From Flavobacterium palustre (lineage in GTDB: Bacteria > Bacteroidota > Bacteroidia > Flavobacteriales > Flavobacteriaceae), in NCBI RefSeq assembly GCF_014639535.1, contig NZ_BMGA01000001.1:124001-188000 (forward strand): a DNA stretch of 64,000 bases, read 5' to 3'. The notes under the pieces are model-generated. The model was given only the letters and a program-made list of their open reading frames with translations. It searched no databases and was not told the DNA's origin. Every line of letters begins with the position of its first letter. Within the stretch, counting starts at the first letter, position 1. Shown piece by piece: positions 43,091-52,570 of this stretch. The position numbers and the translations under genes were made by a program.

Positions 43091-45109
43091 TTAAATTTTA
43101 GTTAGAATAATTTTCTCGTTCTGTTTTTCAATCATATTTTGATAATATGATTTTAAGGCAACATAATCTTCCGAAAGAACTATGGAAGAATTAATCTGAT
43201 TTGAAATAGAAATCTGTATAGCATTCCCATTTAAATTAGTCAAATATCTAAAAACGCCCAAGTTCCCATTCATTGTTAATGTAATGGATGGAGGTAAATT
43301 CTCCACCTTGTAGCCCTCGGGAATTTGAATATTTATTGCGTATTTATCCTGAAACGGGAAACCATAATCTACAGGATACTCTCTATTTTCCTGCTTAAAC
43401 GGATTTTGTTTTTTAGTAAAAAACAACATTGGATTAATGTATATTTTCCCTCCTATCAATTCACATAAATTATTGGCTGTAAAAGAATACGTTTCTATTA
43501 CCGGCAAACTAAAATCTTTTTCATTTTGCAATGAATACTCTTTTATTTCAATTTTATTGTTGGCATTTTCTAATTTTTCAAGATAAGTATCTTCTTTAAC
43601 ACCTTTTATTTCTTCTCTAAAAAGCATCGCATTATGTGCTGTCTTTTGGCTTCTTAACTTTCCTAAAATCTCTCCTTTATCATTAACAGAATAATTCAAA
43701 GAATTAAGTTCCACAGCTGCTTTTTTAGGCATTAAATCAACAGAAGATGAAGTTCCGTCTTTACGCACTAATCTTCCTAACCAATTTAAAGCCCTAAAAG
43801 GTAAAACATTCGGTGTAGAAAAAGCATCTGATGCATCTAACAAGATCATGTCTTCACCATTTTCAACAGCTGCAATTACATAATTAAAAGCAGTTCTGTT
43901 AGGAAAGAACGAAATTCCATTTGACCGGGTACTCACTAAAACCGGATTTGCATTTAAACCTGCATAACGTAACATTGCGGTAAGCATCAAATTGATTTCG
44001 GCTATATTTCCTGTCTTATCCTTATAGGCTTTTCTCACACCATCATTACAAGAATAGCCATAATAATCATTCCACTTTACAGTTGATTTTACAAATTTTA
44101 ATATTGCATTAATTTTCTCATCCTGCGTATTTAATCCCGTAAGTACCGTTTTTAAATCCTCTTCAAAATAACCCGTTTTGTTTAATTCTGGTCCAAAATC
44201 ATCATACTCATATATTGTTTTTACTACAGCCTCCCAATTAGTTGAGTACATTTTATGCATGGCATTAGGAAACTTAGTCATCGATAATTCCTGCTCTAAA
44301 CTAGTCGTGTAATTTCTAACATTATTAACAAAAGCCTCTTCTTTAATCGCCGGCATATTTTCGGTTAGATAAGTTGTTCTTGTTTCCGTATAAGAAATAT
44401 TATCTGTGTTATGATTTGTAGTAACACGTCCCATAAAACCAACCATTTTTTCTTTAAAATCCATATTTATAACCTTAGCAACTTTTGTTTCAGTAATTTT
44501 AGGTCTTAAAATTCCTTTTACATTGGTATTAAAAACAAAATATTCAGGAACACAACTAATATATTCCGAATAATTGACAGGAATATCTGATTGAAAATAC
44601 CAATCTCTTGGATTTCCTATACTAGGTGAATATAATGTGTATTGATATTCAATAACAGAACCTTCTTTTACATTAGGCATTACTATTTTTTTTTGTCCCC
44701 AATATTTATTGACATGCTCATCAAATTCCCCATCACTCTTTAACTTTGTTTTTTCTATCTTTCCATCAACTAAATTATAGGTCACTACTTCGGCAAACGA
44801 AACCTTTTCTCTTAAATTACTATCTAAATAGTAACGTACTTTTTTATTAGCCCATTCATAACCTTCTTTTTTATATATCTTAATTCTTGTTCTAACTACT
44901 AATTCTGTCTCAAAACCATTCCCTTGGTTATACACCATTTTATTCTCTGCTTTTTCAAAAAGCACTGCTGCAACTGCCGATGAATCTTTAGGATGATTTT
45001 TTTCTTTCAATTCCTCTATTGAAACTCTTCCCAATCTAAAGTCTTGTGCATTAGAATTAAAAATTATAAAAGAAAACAAAACTATTGTTATTAAAAACCT
45101 ATTTCTCAT
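43091..45109 (-). CDS. DUF3857/transglutaminase-like protein without catalytic residues (copy B)
   Basis: 672 residues, signal peptide MRNRFLITIVLFSFIIFNSNAQ. Same architecture as copy C, with TGNIAEIN in place of the cysteine motif and FNYVIAAV in place of the histidine motif. The N-terminal 50 residues are nearly the same as in copy C, showing a recent tandem duplication, whereas the middle regions have diverged. Five bases separate each pair of genes, so the three form one operon. Confidence 0.85.
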   Translation of the reverse strand: MRNRFLITIVLFSFIIFNSNAQDFRLGRVSIEELKEKNHPKDSSAVAAVLFEKAENKMVYNQGNGFETELVVRTRIKIYKKEGYEWANKKVRYYLDSNLREKVSFAEVVTYNLVDGKIEKTKLKSDGEFDEHVNKYWGQKKIVMPNVKEGSVIEYQYTLYSPSIGNPRDWYFQSDIPVNYSEYISCVPEYFVFNTNVKGILRPKITETKVAKVINMDFKEKMVGFMGRVTTNHNTDNISYTETRTTYLTENMPAIKEEAFVNNVRNYTTSLEQELSMTKFPNAMHKMYSTNWEAVVKTIYEYDDFGPELNKTGYFEEDLKTVLTGLNTQDEKINAILKFVKSTVKWNDYYGYSCNDGVRKAYKDKTGNIAEINLMLTAMLRYAGLNANPVLVSTRSNGISFFPNRTAFNYVIAAVENGEDMILLDASDAFSTPNVLPFRALNWLGRLVRKDGTSSSVDLMPKKAAVELNSLNYSVNDKGEILGKLRSQKTAHNAMLFREEIKGVKEDTYLEKLENANNKIEIKEYSLQNEKDFSLPVIETYSFTANNLCELIGGKIYINPMLFFTKKQNPFKQENREYPVDYGFPFQDKYAINIQIPEGYKVENLPPSITLTMNGNLGVFRYLTNLNGNAIQISISNQINSSIVLSEDYVALKSYYQNMIEKQNEKIILTKI

Positions 45110-45114
45110 TTGGT

Positions 45115-47025
45115 TTAATTTTTAGTTAGAATAATTTTAGCATTATCATTTCTGGAAACTTGTTCCATAAAAAGACGGTATTGATCATAATCAGTATTAG
45201 AATATGACCCTTTATTAACAGATAATGTTCTCTTATAGACTAAGTGTGTAGCATCTTTTTTTATTATCTCTGTCTTATAATCTCCAAACTTTGAATTCAA
45301 TTCAAAATTAGACGGAAGAAATTCAATGGTATAATTTAATGGCAAGACTACTTCTACCTCATCTATATCTACGTACCCACGCTCAATTTCAAATGGATTT
45401 TTACGATTTCTTATTCGTTTCACCGAAGCAGCAAATTGATTATAAGCATTCAGTGTAAAAATCATTTTTGTTCCTGAAACAGTTGCGTAATTAAACGCAT
45501 TTAAATCTACTTTTTCTACAAATACTACTTTTTCTTTATCATTAGAAAAAGTAATCTTATTTAATTTCAAATTATTAATATTACTCCAATATTCCTTATA
45601 ATGAGTCTCTCTTTCAATAGGCTGACTATTTTCCAGATTTGCTTTATTACTATATTGAGATCCTTCCGAAGCAATATTTATATTTCCTGAAAAATTGCCT
45701 TTCTCATCAATACTGTACCCCCCTTTACTATTTTGTAAATTAGTCTTATCATCATAAATTTTAGTATGAACTATTTCACCCCCGGTTGGTTTTATTACCA
45801 GTACAGCTCTGTCATCGGTAAATTTCCCTTGGTAACCAAAAGGATCATCCTGACTAGTACACTCTAACCACACATAATCATTTTCAGTTGGTATTGCCAA
45901 AATCATGTGATTTCCCTGCATTGAAACAAAATCTGAAACAATATCTCTTTTATGAGTATCACCATAAAGAATCGTGTTATAAGATGGCACTCCAACAATG
46001 TCTAAAAGTGATCTGGTATAATTAGTTAAAGCCTTACAATCACCATATCCCAGTCGATCAACATCATTGGCTAACATTGGTTTCCATCCACCTATACCCA
46101 CTTGAATACTAACATATCTTGATTTCTTTTGAACATAATCATAGATCATTTTGGCTTTCGCAATAGGATCAATTTCACTTCCTACAAGAGCTTTTATCTT
46201 ACTGACCGTTTCCGGAGATAACTGGGTAGTTCCTGTCAAAATTTCATCATAATACCATTTTCCAAATTCTTTCCATGACTTTGCAGTTCCATCTTCCCCT
46301 TCAAGATTAAAATACTCTAAACCCATTATTAGTTTAGGAAAAATGGCTGAGACATTACAATAAGGTTCCTGCCTTTGAGCTAAAATTCCAGTAGCTTTAT
46401 AACTCAATTGTGTATCAGTATCAGTCTCTTTTTGAATATTAAAACCTGAGAAATTAAATTCTTTCTTTTTAAAACCAAGGTTATTAGGATGCATTACATT
46501 TAAAATACTCTGTTCTACACCCACAAGATAATCCTGAACAGGAAACCAACTAGGTATAAAAGCGGTATTTGAAGTTTCTACTTCACTTTCATAAATTATA
46601 GTAAAAGGATACTGTGTAGGTGTGTAATCTAAATAAATATATCTGGAATCCGAAAAGAGTGTACTCCCACTTATAGCACTTACATCTTTAAACTCCTTTC
46701 TCCTTATTCTTTTAATTTCATTACCAAAAGCATTAATTATCCTTGCTTCAATATTCTTAACTGAAGTTGTTTTGTCGTAATTTTCAAAAGCATCTATTGC
46801 AGACAAACCACTTTCATTAAAAACAGAAACAACTCTTTTTGTTTTAATGTTCATACTCCTCTGAGAAGAAATAGCTACATCTATTTGATACAGTCGAACA
46901 ATAGCGTTCGCATTTTCTTTTAAACTATCAGCAATAAGCGTAAGAGGATATTCGTTATTTTGTGCCTGAAGTTGTAAGGCAAAAAACATTAAGATGATTG
47001 CAAGTTGTATTTTTTTGATTTTCAT
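45115..47025 (-). CDS. DUF3857 and transglutaminase domain protein (copy A)
   Basis: About 636 residues from ATG 47025 (MKIKKIQLAIILMFFALQLQAQ, a clean signal peptide); the frame is open to 47055. DUF3857 domain at about 50-250, transglutaminase core at about 290-400 with C330 in GYGDCKALT and H373 in GNHMIL, then WLECTSQ, where glutamate replaces the usual aspartate. It may therefore be an active cysteine enzyme, unlike copies B and C. First gene of the operon. Substrate unknown. Confidence 0.86.
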   Translation of the reverse strand: MKIKKIQLAIILMFFALQLQAQNNEYPLTLIADSLKENANAIVRLYQIDVAISSQRSMNIKTKRVVSVFNESGLSAIDAFENYDKTTSVKNIEARIINAFGNEIKRIRRKEFKDVSAISGSTLFSDSRYIYLDYTPTQYPFTIIYESEVETSNTAFIPSWFPVQDYLVGVEQSILNVMHPNNLGFKKKEFNFSGFNIQKETDTDTQLSYKATGILAQRQEPYCNVSAIFPKLIMGLEYFNLEGEDGTAKSWKEFGKWYYDEILTGTTQLSPETVSKIKALVGSEIDPIAKAKMIYDYVQKKSRYVSIQVGIGGWKPMLANDVDRLGYGDCKALTNYTRSLLDIVGVPSYNTILYGDTHKRDIVSDFVSMQGNHMILAIPTENDYVWLECTSQDDPFGYQGKFTDDRAVLVIKPTGGEIVHTKIYDDKTNLQNSKGGYSIDEKGNFSGNINIASEGSQYSNKANLENSQPIERETHYKEYWSNINNLKLNKITFSNDKEKVVFVEKVDLNAFNYATVSGTKMIFTLNAYNQFAASVKRIRNRKNPFEIERGYVDIDEVEVVLPLNYTIEFLPSNFELNSKFGDYKTEIIKKDATHLVYKRTLSVNKGSYSNTDYDQYRLFMEQVSRNDNAKIILTKN

Positions 47026-47287
47026 ATAAATTTTGAAAATATAAATAATTTCCAAGAAGAGGTAAAGAAAATAAACACTTTATTTTTTTCTAAACAACTA
47101 TCTATTATTCTCAAAAATAAAACAAATCATACAAAATACAAGGAAATATTTTTTATTTTTTTTAACAAGAAATCCTTGTTGCAGAATACTACTCGAAAAA
47201 CTTATTGAAAAAACTGTTTCTATGACAATTTTAAAAACAGATTTTAAAATTATTCGGAAGCAATGAAAACATTACAAACCAACCACA

Positions 47288-48766
47288 TCACTCTCTCCTA
47301 ATCAACTCCATAAGTGCAGCATGTAATTCATCTGAATCAAACGGCTTAGAAATGTATTTATTAATCCCTACTGCTTTACAGGCTTTGGCTACCGTACTGT
47401 TAACAACTGCCGACAGGGCAATAATGGGAATATTCTTTTTAGTATGGTCTTTCAAACTTCTAATGGTCGATGTAGCTTCGTAACCATTCATAACCGGCAT
47501 CATCAAATCCATTATAATCACATCAAAATCTTCCTGAATAACGACATCAATAGCTAATTGTCCGTTAGCAACCGCTACACAATTCATGTTGAATTGTGAC
47601 AATAGTTTTTCAACTAAAATTTGATTCATCCGATTATCTTCAGCCAAAAGCACTCTTACAGGTCTGTTCTTATCAATTGGCTTTTTATTTATAAAAGATT
47701 TAGAAACAGAAAAATAATAGTCATTTTTAGAAAAAGGGAGTGTAATAATAAATTTCGTTCCATCACCAGGCTTACTTTTCACCTGAATATCTCCTTTCAT
47801 CAAAGAAACAATTCTTTTAACAACGGTTAAACTAAGACCGGAATTAGAATCATCACTCATTTGGACAAAAGGATTAAAAACTTCCGCTAATTTATCTTCA
47901 GCTATTTCTGTTCCGGAATTACTCACAACTATCCGAACAAGATAAAAATCATCTTCTTCATCCTGAAACTTGACTTTCAATCTAATACTACCTTTCTCAG
48001 CTGTACCTTGAATGGCATTGTTGATTAAATTGAATAAAATTTGTGTAATCCTGGTCGAATCACCATTAAGGACTGTTGGTAATTCTTCATCAATGGATAC
48101 TTGAAAATCTATCTGTTTTTGTTGGAATTTTATCAAAAAAGTCTCTTGTACCACACGAATTAACTGATTTATCTGAAACGGTTTATTGGAAAAAACGAGC
48201 TGTTTTGCATCCATCTTGACTAAATCTAAGATGTCATTAATAATTACTAGCAAAATAGCTCCCGACATCCGGATATATTCTAATTGATTCTTCTCCTCCG
48301 AACCTAATGCAGGATTTTTTAGTAATAAATCTGTGAACCCTAAAATACCATTTAGTGGTGTACGTATTTCATGACTCACATTAAACAGGAATTCATTTCT
48401 TGACAATGTTAACTTATCAGTGCGGTCTTTTTCTTCTACTAATTTTTCATTGATGGTTTCTACTAATTTTTTAGAAACCATAGCCGCTTTTAACTCTTCA
48501 ATATAGGTATTGAAGCCCATACAAAATACATCCAGCTCATCATGCGCATCTGAAATAGGCAAATAATTAAAAAAATCACCCGCAAAGCAATTTGATATTT
48601 GCTCAACAATAACAGATGTTCTTTTCTTTTTGGAATCAATTTTCTCAGCCAAAAATAACAACTCATCATAAACATCATCCAGACTATCCCCATAAGTGAG
48701 TTGCTCCTGAAACTCATCTTGGTTTATGGAACGTACTAAGGCTAATATTTTTTCCAGTTTAGACAT
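47288..48766 (-). CDS. Hybrid sensor histidine kinase/response regulator
   Basis: 492 residues, no membrane segment. N-terminal helical region (1-115), HisKA with phospho-accepting H132 in SHEIRTPLNGILGF, HATPase_c (about 225-345) with NNAIQ, then a receiver domain with D420 in VIIMDLMMPVMNGYEA and the SKPF lysine. The ATPase G2 glycine region is weak (SDDSNSGLSLTVVK). Output must pass through a separate protein, perhaps an Hpt partner; none is encoded here. Cytoplasmic signalling role inferred. Confidence 0.9.
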   Translation of the reverse strand: MSKLEKILALVRSINQDEFQEQLTYGDSLDDVYDELLFLAEKIDSKKKRTSVIVEQISNCFAGDFFNYLPISDAHDELDVFCMGFNTYIEELKAAMVSKKLVETINEKLVEEKDRTDKLTLSRNEFLFNVSHEIRTPLNGILGFTDLLLKNPALGSEEKNQLEYIRMSGAILLVIINDILDLVKMDAKQLVFSNKPFQINQLIRVVQETFLIKFQQKQIDFQVSIDEELPTVLNGDSTRITQILFNLINNAIQGTAEKGSIRLKVKFQDEEDDFYLVRIVVSNSGTEIAEDKLAEVFNPFVQMSDDSNSGLSLTVVKRIVSLMKGDIQVKSKPGDGTKFIITLPFSKNDYYFSVSKSFINKKPIDKNRPVRVLLAEDNRMNQILVEKLLSQFNMNCVAVANGQLAIDVVIQEDFDVIIMDLMMPVMNGYEATSTIRSLKDHTKKNIPIIALSAVVNSTVAKACKAVGINKYISKPFDSDELHAALMELIRRE

Positions 48767-49000
48767 CTAAATCTCTTATAATCAATTTAAAATGAACAGC
48801 GTTTTTTTGTTTAACGAAAAAGTAAAATTATTATTACGTATTAAAAAAATAAATATAAGAAATATCTTTTAAAAAAAACAACATCATATTGTTAAATTAA
48901 AAAAATATTGCATTAAGTTATAGAATCATGTTCTTTAAGCTTTAGCAACAAAATCGGTATTTACTTATATAAAAGCAGCAACTCACAAATATTAAATAAT

Positions 49001-49393
49001 TTATTGATTATTCTTTTCCTTCAATTCGTTTAACCATTTAACTGCTTCACTTTTTTTAGTAAAACCTTTCAAAGGAACAGAAGCTGATTTCAATTTCATG
49101 AATGTATTCAGAATAAATTTAGTTATATGAGAATTCAATATTACAGCACACGCATGTAAATATTCCTGTCCATATTGATCGGCATAATCACGCGCATCTT
49201 TGTCATAAGATTGTATACCAGCGAAATCATAACACCAATATTGTTTTTCACCTGCTGATATTTGATGTCTTAAATCTATTAAAGCTTTCAAGTTTTCTTT
49301 AGTTCCAATAGTAGGTTTTTTAAATTCAGAATAGAGAATATCATCTTCTATCCAATACTTAATAAAATCATTTTCAACGAATTTAATTACCAT
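49001..49393 (-). CDS. Small STAS/SpoIIAA-like protein
   Basis: 130 residues without signal peptide. The alternating strand/helix pattern, WCYDFAGIQSYDKDARDYADQYG in the middle and the ending SASVPLKGFTKKSEAVKWLNEL (a strand followed by a K/E-rich helix), resembles STAS/SEC14-like small proteins known in Flavobacterium. The similarity is by pattern only. It lies between the histidine kinase and the synthase fusion, all on the minus strand. Confidence 0.6.
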   Translation of the reverse strand: MVIKFVENDFIKYWIEDDILYSEFKKPTIGTKENLKALIDLRHQISAGEKQYWCYDFAGIQSYDKDARDYADQYGQEYLHACAVILNSHITKFILNTFMKLKSASVPLKGFTKKSEAVKWLNELKEKNNQ

Positions 49394-49516
49394 TTTATTT
49401 TTTTTAATTAAAATTAGAACAACAGTATTTTAAACATCTAAAACTTTAATAATACTGGAATAAACAATACATGTAAACAAATTACAAGTTTTAGGGACAA
49501 CCTTTATTTTAAAAAT

Positions 49517-51928
49517 TTAACCGCTCAGCGAAGATAACAAATCTAAATTATACATATCATCGACCTTAATATAACCCAAAAGAGCTACTGATTTTGCTCC
49601 ATATTTTTGTTTTTCATAATCAGCTGTCAAACCTAGGTAGATTTTAGATTTTTCTAAATCATTTCCTCTCTTCACCATACGATACATAATTTGTTTATAT
49701 AAATGATGTGATTCATTATAATCATAATTCAACCCTAAAATAAGATGACAAATATGATCTTTCCCTAAAAAAGACCATACACAAGCTATTAATTCTTCTG
49801 AATCTTTAAGACGAAACTCCATAAACTCCCAATCAGAATATTTAGATATAATTTTTGCAATCTTAACTGGAAAAGAAAAAAAATTAAAAGCTAAATTAAC
49901 TTTCTTAACATTTAGAAATAACTGATAATGTTTTTCAGCTTCTAAATTTGTTAATGTTTTTTTTATCGTAACATTAAATAGATGTTCATATCTAAAAACG
50001 TAGCGATTAATATTTCTAACATTATTTTTTGAATCTAAAAGCGCCAATAATTCCTCTTTCGAATTCCATTTTGGATGACTAACAATATTACTATTAGGCA
50101 TTTTCATCTGTACATAGCCTTCATCTTTCAATAATGAGTTTAAAGGATGTTCTGCTTCAAAATCTCTTAAGACAACAGCTGTGGCATCAATTTCCTTTTT
50201 CACTTTGGCAACAAATTCAAACAAACGATTCGTTGCATTTCTCCACTCAGTATGTTCAACATCCAAATAAACAAAATCTCCTTCACAAAACAAAGACCCC
50301 ATCGCTAATGTTTTTGAACACAAATAATAAGGATCAGTCTTGCGTACTTCTTCTATTTGTTTCGAAACATTTTCCTGAGCAAGCATATCGTCTTTATAAA
50401 TTGCCCCGGTAAAAAAAGTAGCCAAAACTATTTTCCCCTTACTATCTCTAACAATAATGTAATGAAAACTCCAGTTCTCTTCCGGTTTTTCATTATTCGA
50501 AAAAATTTCTTCCATACACTGCATTCCCGAATGGCTGATATTTCCTCTGTCCTTAAACATCAAGTCCCAATCAGCAGCATTTATAGCGTGTATTGTAGCA
50601 TATTCTTCAACAATTAAGTTCGAATTATTTTTTGATTCCAGTTTAAAATCATTATTATCTTGTTGAAAATGAAAACCAAATTCTTTATAAACTCTTTCTA
50701 CACTATCTCCCTCCTCTTCTATAGCTTTAGGCAAATGATATGCTAATACATCGGTTAACAAATCGATATCTGCTTTTGTATTATGACGCGTTAAAGTAAA
50801 TCGCAAACCGGATTTATCATTAGGAACAACCGGAAATGTAGCTGTGTTTACATAAATTCCTTCTTGCAAAATACGATGCACAAAATTACGGGTTACCTTA
50901 TTCAAGCCACTTCCAATAAAATAAATAGGAGAATCCGGAGAAGAAATATTCGTGAGATTTTTTTCTTTCAAACGTAGATTCATATAATCCATCAATTCTT
51001 TTAATTCGGACTGATAGGTATAAATATCGTCAGACAAATGAATTTTTGCCGAAGCAATAGCAGCTCCAACATTGGCTGGTGACAACGGGTGCGAATAACT
51101 TAATGGCCCTCCAAAAATATCAGTTCTTCTATACATCTCTGGGTCGGCAAAAATAGCCGTTCCTCCTACACAACCAAAACCTTTAGCCAGTGTTGATATG
51201 ATTACAATACGCTCATTAACTCCTAATCGGTCATAAATATAGCCGGCTCCATTTTTTCCAGCCCATCCCATTCCATGCGCATCATCAAAATACAAATGCA
51301 ATTTTGGGTATTTACCCAATAATCTTTTTAAGATAATGGTATCGGGCAAATCACCGTGCATTGAATACACTCCATCAGCCATATACCAAATACGTTTGTA
51401 TTTATTGTAGTTTTCCCGAATCATTTCCTCCAGCATTTCATAATTAGAATGCCTGACCATTTTTACTTCTGTCCCTTGTAATTTGGTGTTTTTAGAAGGA
51501 AACTGCACACTAAAATGTACTTGTTGGTCAAGAATAATTAAATCATCCGGTTTTATAATTGTAGCAATAACCGAAATATGAGCATTGGATGTTGAAGTAT
51601 AACAAATCACTTTATTGCCATCAAATATTTGAGACATCAACTCTTCTAATTCCTGAATATATGATGGTCGAATGTATGCTCTGGACATCGATAATTGTGT
51701 TCCAAATTTCTTCGTTAATTCGATTGAACCAGCTACTAAATCAGGATGCATCTCTAAACCTAAATACCCACAAGTTCCAAAATTAATTAAATCTCGCCCT
51801 TTGATTCTGAATTTCGTTCCATTAAAAGTTTGCTCCTCTGAGTTTATATGCATAATCCCCTTTTCTTTTGCAGAGGTCCACACATTATCAACAACATCCA
51901 AATAATTATTATGATTTATCTTTGCCAA
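49517..51928 (-). CDS. Alpha-oxoamine synthase fused to an acetyltransferase-like domain
   Basis: 803 residues. Residues 1-about 405 are a PLP enzyme of the alpha-oxoamine synthase family (8-amino-7-oxononanoate synthase, serine palmitoyltransferase): NFGTCGYLGL, stacking histidine in LDQQVHFSV, D215/H218 in FDDAHGMGWAGKNGAG, PLP lysine K249 in STLAKGFGCVGG. Residues about 430-803 look like two GNAT-type halves (HYIIVRDSKGKIVLATFF; EFRLKDSEELIACVWSF). Such synthases join an amino acid and an acyl-CoA/ACP to start sphingoid or sulfonolipid bases. Fusion suggests an N-acylation or related second step. Substrate unproven. Confidence 0.8.
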   Translation of the reverse strand: MAKINHNNYLDVVDNVWTSAKEKGIMHINSEEQTFNGTKFRIKGRDLINFGTCGYLGLEMHPDLVAGSIELTKKFGTQLSMSRAYIRPSYIQELEELMSQIFDGNKVICYTSTSNAHISVIATIIKPDDLIILDQQVHFSVQFPSKNTKLQGTEVKMVRHSNYEMLEEMIRENYNKYKRIWYMADGVYSMHGDLPDTIILKRLLGKYPKLHLYFDDAHGMGWAGKNGAGYIYDRLGVNERIVIISTLAKGFGCVGGTAIFADPEMYRRTDIFGGPLSYSHPLSPANVGAAIASAKIHLSDDIYTYQSELKELMDYMNLRLKEKNLTNISSPDSPIYFIGSGLNKVTRNFVHRILQEGIYVNTATFPVVPNDKSGLRFTLTRHNTKADIDLLTDVLAYHLPKAIEEEGDSVERVYKEFGFHFQQDNNDFKLESKNNSNLIVEEYATIHAINAADWDLMFKDRGNISHSGMQCMEEIFSNNEKPEENWSFHYIIVRDSKGKIVLATFFTGAIYKDDMLAQENVSKQIEEVRKTDPYYLCSKTLAMGSLFCEGDFVYLDVEHTEWRNATNRLFEFVAKVKKEIDATAVVLRDFEAEHPLNSLLKDEGYVQMKMPNSNIVSHPKWNSKEELLALLDSKNNVRNINRYVFRYEHLFNVTIKKTLTNLEAEKHYQLFLNVKKVNLAFNFFSFPVKIAKIISKYSDWEFMEFRLKDSEELIACVWSFLGKDHICHLILGLNYDYNESHHLYKQIMYRMVKRGNDLEKSKIYLGLTADYEKQKYGAKSVALLGYIKVDDMYNLDLLSSLSG

Positions 51929-52061
51929 AATTCCGAAATTTTAATTAATAATTTGATTTGTTTTTTAGTCATTGTAATAACAACGAAGCAATAACAAACA
52001 CAAAACTATTTCGGGGCAAAACAGTATTGAATTGTAAAAAACTATCCTTCATGAATACAAC

Positions 52062-52069
52062 CAAATATA
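52062..52069 (-). promoter_or_regulatory. Possible -7 element of the synthase fusion gene
   Basis: TATATTTG on the minus strand, 133 bases before the ATG at 51928. No -33 element at the right distance was seen; the assignment is weak. Confidence 0.3.
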
Positions 52070-52071
52070 AC

Positions 52072-52094
52072 AAAAAAAAGCCCCTATTGGAGCT
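52072..52094 (-). terminator. Terminator of the rsgA-dtd operon
   Basis: Minus strand GCTCC-AATA-GGGGC (52080-52093) followed by eight T. One G-U pair. It lies just after dtd. Confidence 0.75.
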
Positions 52095-52117
52095 GTTGCA
52101 TTTTCAAATCAAGTTTT

Positions 52118-52570
52118 TCACTCCTTATTTTTACTATCAATTAGTATCGTAACAGGACCATCATTAACCAATGCTACTTTCATATCAGCACCAAACTGAC
52201 CTGTTTGTACTTTTTTGCCGAGTTCCTGTTCTAATTTTCGAACAAAATTCTCATAAAGTGGAATGGCAATTTCAGGCTTAGACGCTTTTATATAAGAAGG
52301 ACGGTTTCCTTTTTTAGTACCGGCGTGAAGTGTAAACTGACTAACTACAATAATATCGCCATCAACATCCTGAACCGATAAATTCATGACATCATTTTCG
52401 TCTCCAAAAATGCGGATTTTAGCAATTTTAGCTGTAAGCCAATCGATATCTTCTGGTGTATCAGCATCTTCAACACCTACAAGAACCAATAAACCTTTTT
52501 GAATGGAAGCTACTATTTGAGAATCAATCGTAACCGAAGCTTCAGCAACTCTTTGAATTACAACTCGCAT
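52118..52570 (-). CDS. dtd: D-aminoacyl-tRNA deacylase
   Basis: 150 residues, usual length. Opening MRVVIQRVAEASVTID, catalytic SQFTLHAGTKKGNRPSY and the C-terminal NDGPVTI (Gly-cisPro motif) are diagnostic. It removes D-amino acids and glycine mischarged on tRNA. Its ATG overlaps the stop of rsgA by one base, so the pair is one operon. Confidence 0.96.
   Translation of the reverse strand: MRVVIQRVAEASVTIDSQIVASIQKGLLVLVGVEDADTPEDIDWLTAKIAKIRIFGDENDVMNLSVQDVDGDIIVVSQFTLHAGTKKGNRPSYIKASKPEIAIPLYENFVRKLEQELGKKVQTGQFGADMKVALVNDGPVTILIDSKNKE

Noticed and set aside
47005-47208. 67-codon plus-strand frame in the AT-rich gap upstream of the DUF3857 operon
   Set aside because: Composition follows the AT-rich DNA (Lys, Asn, Phe, Ile); no family, no promoter.
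51958-52152. 64-codon plus-strand frame between the synthase fusion and dtd
   Set aside because: It runs through the dtd terminator and into dtd; low-complexity translation.
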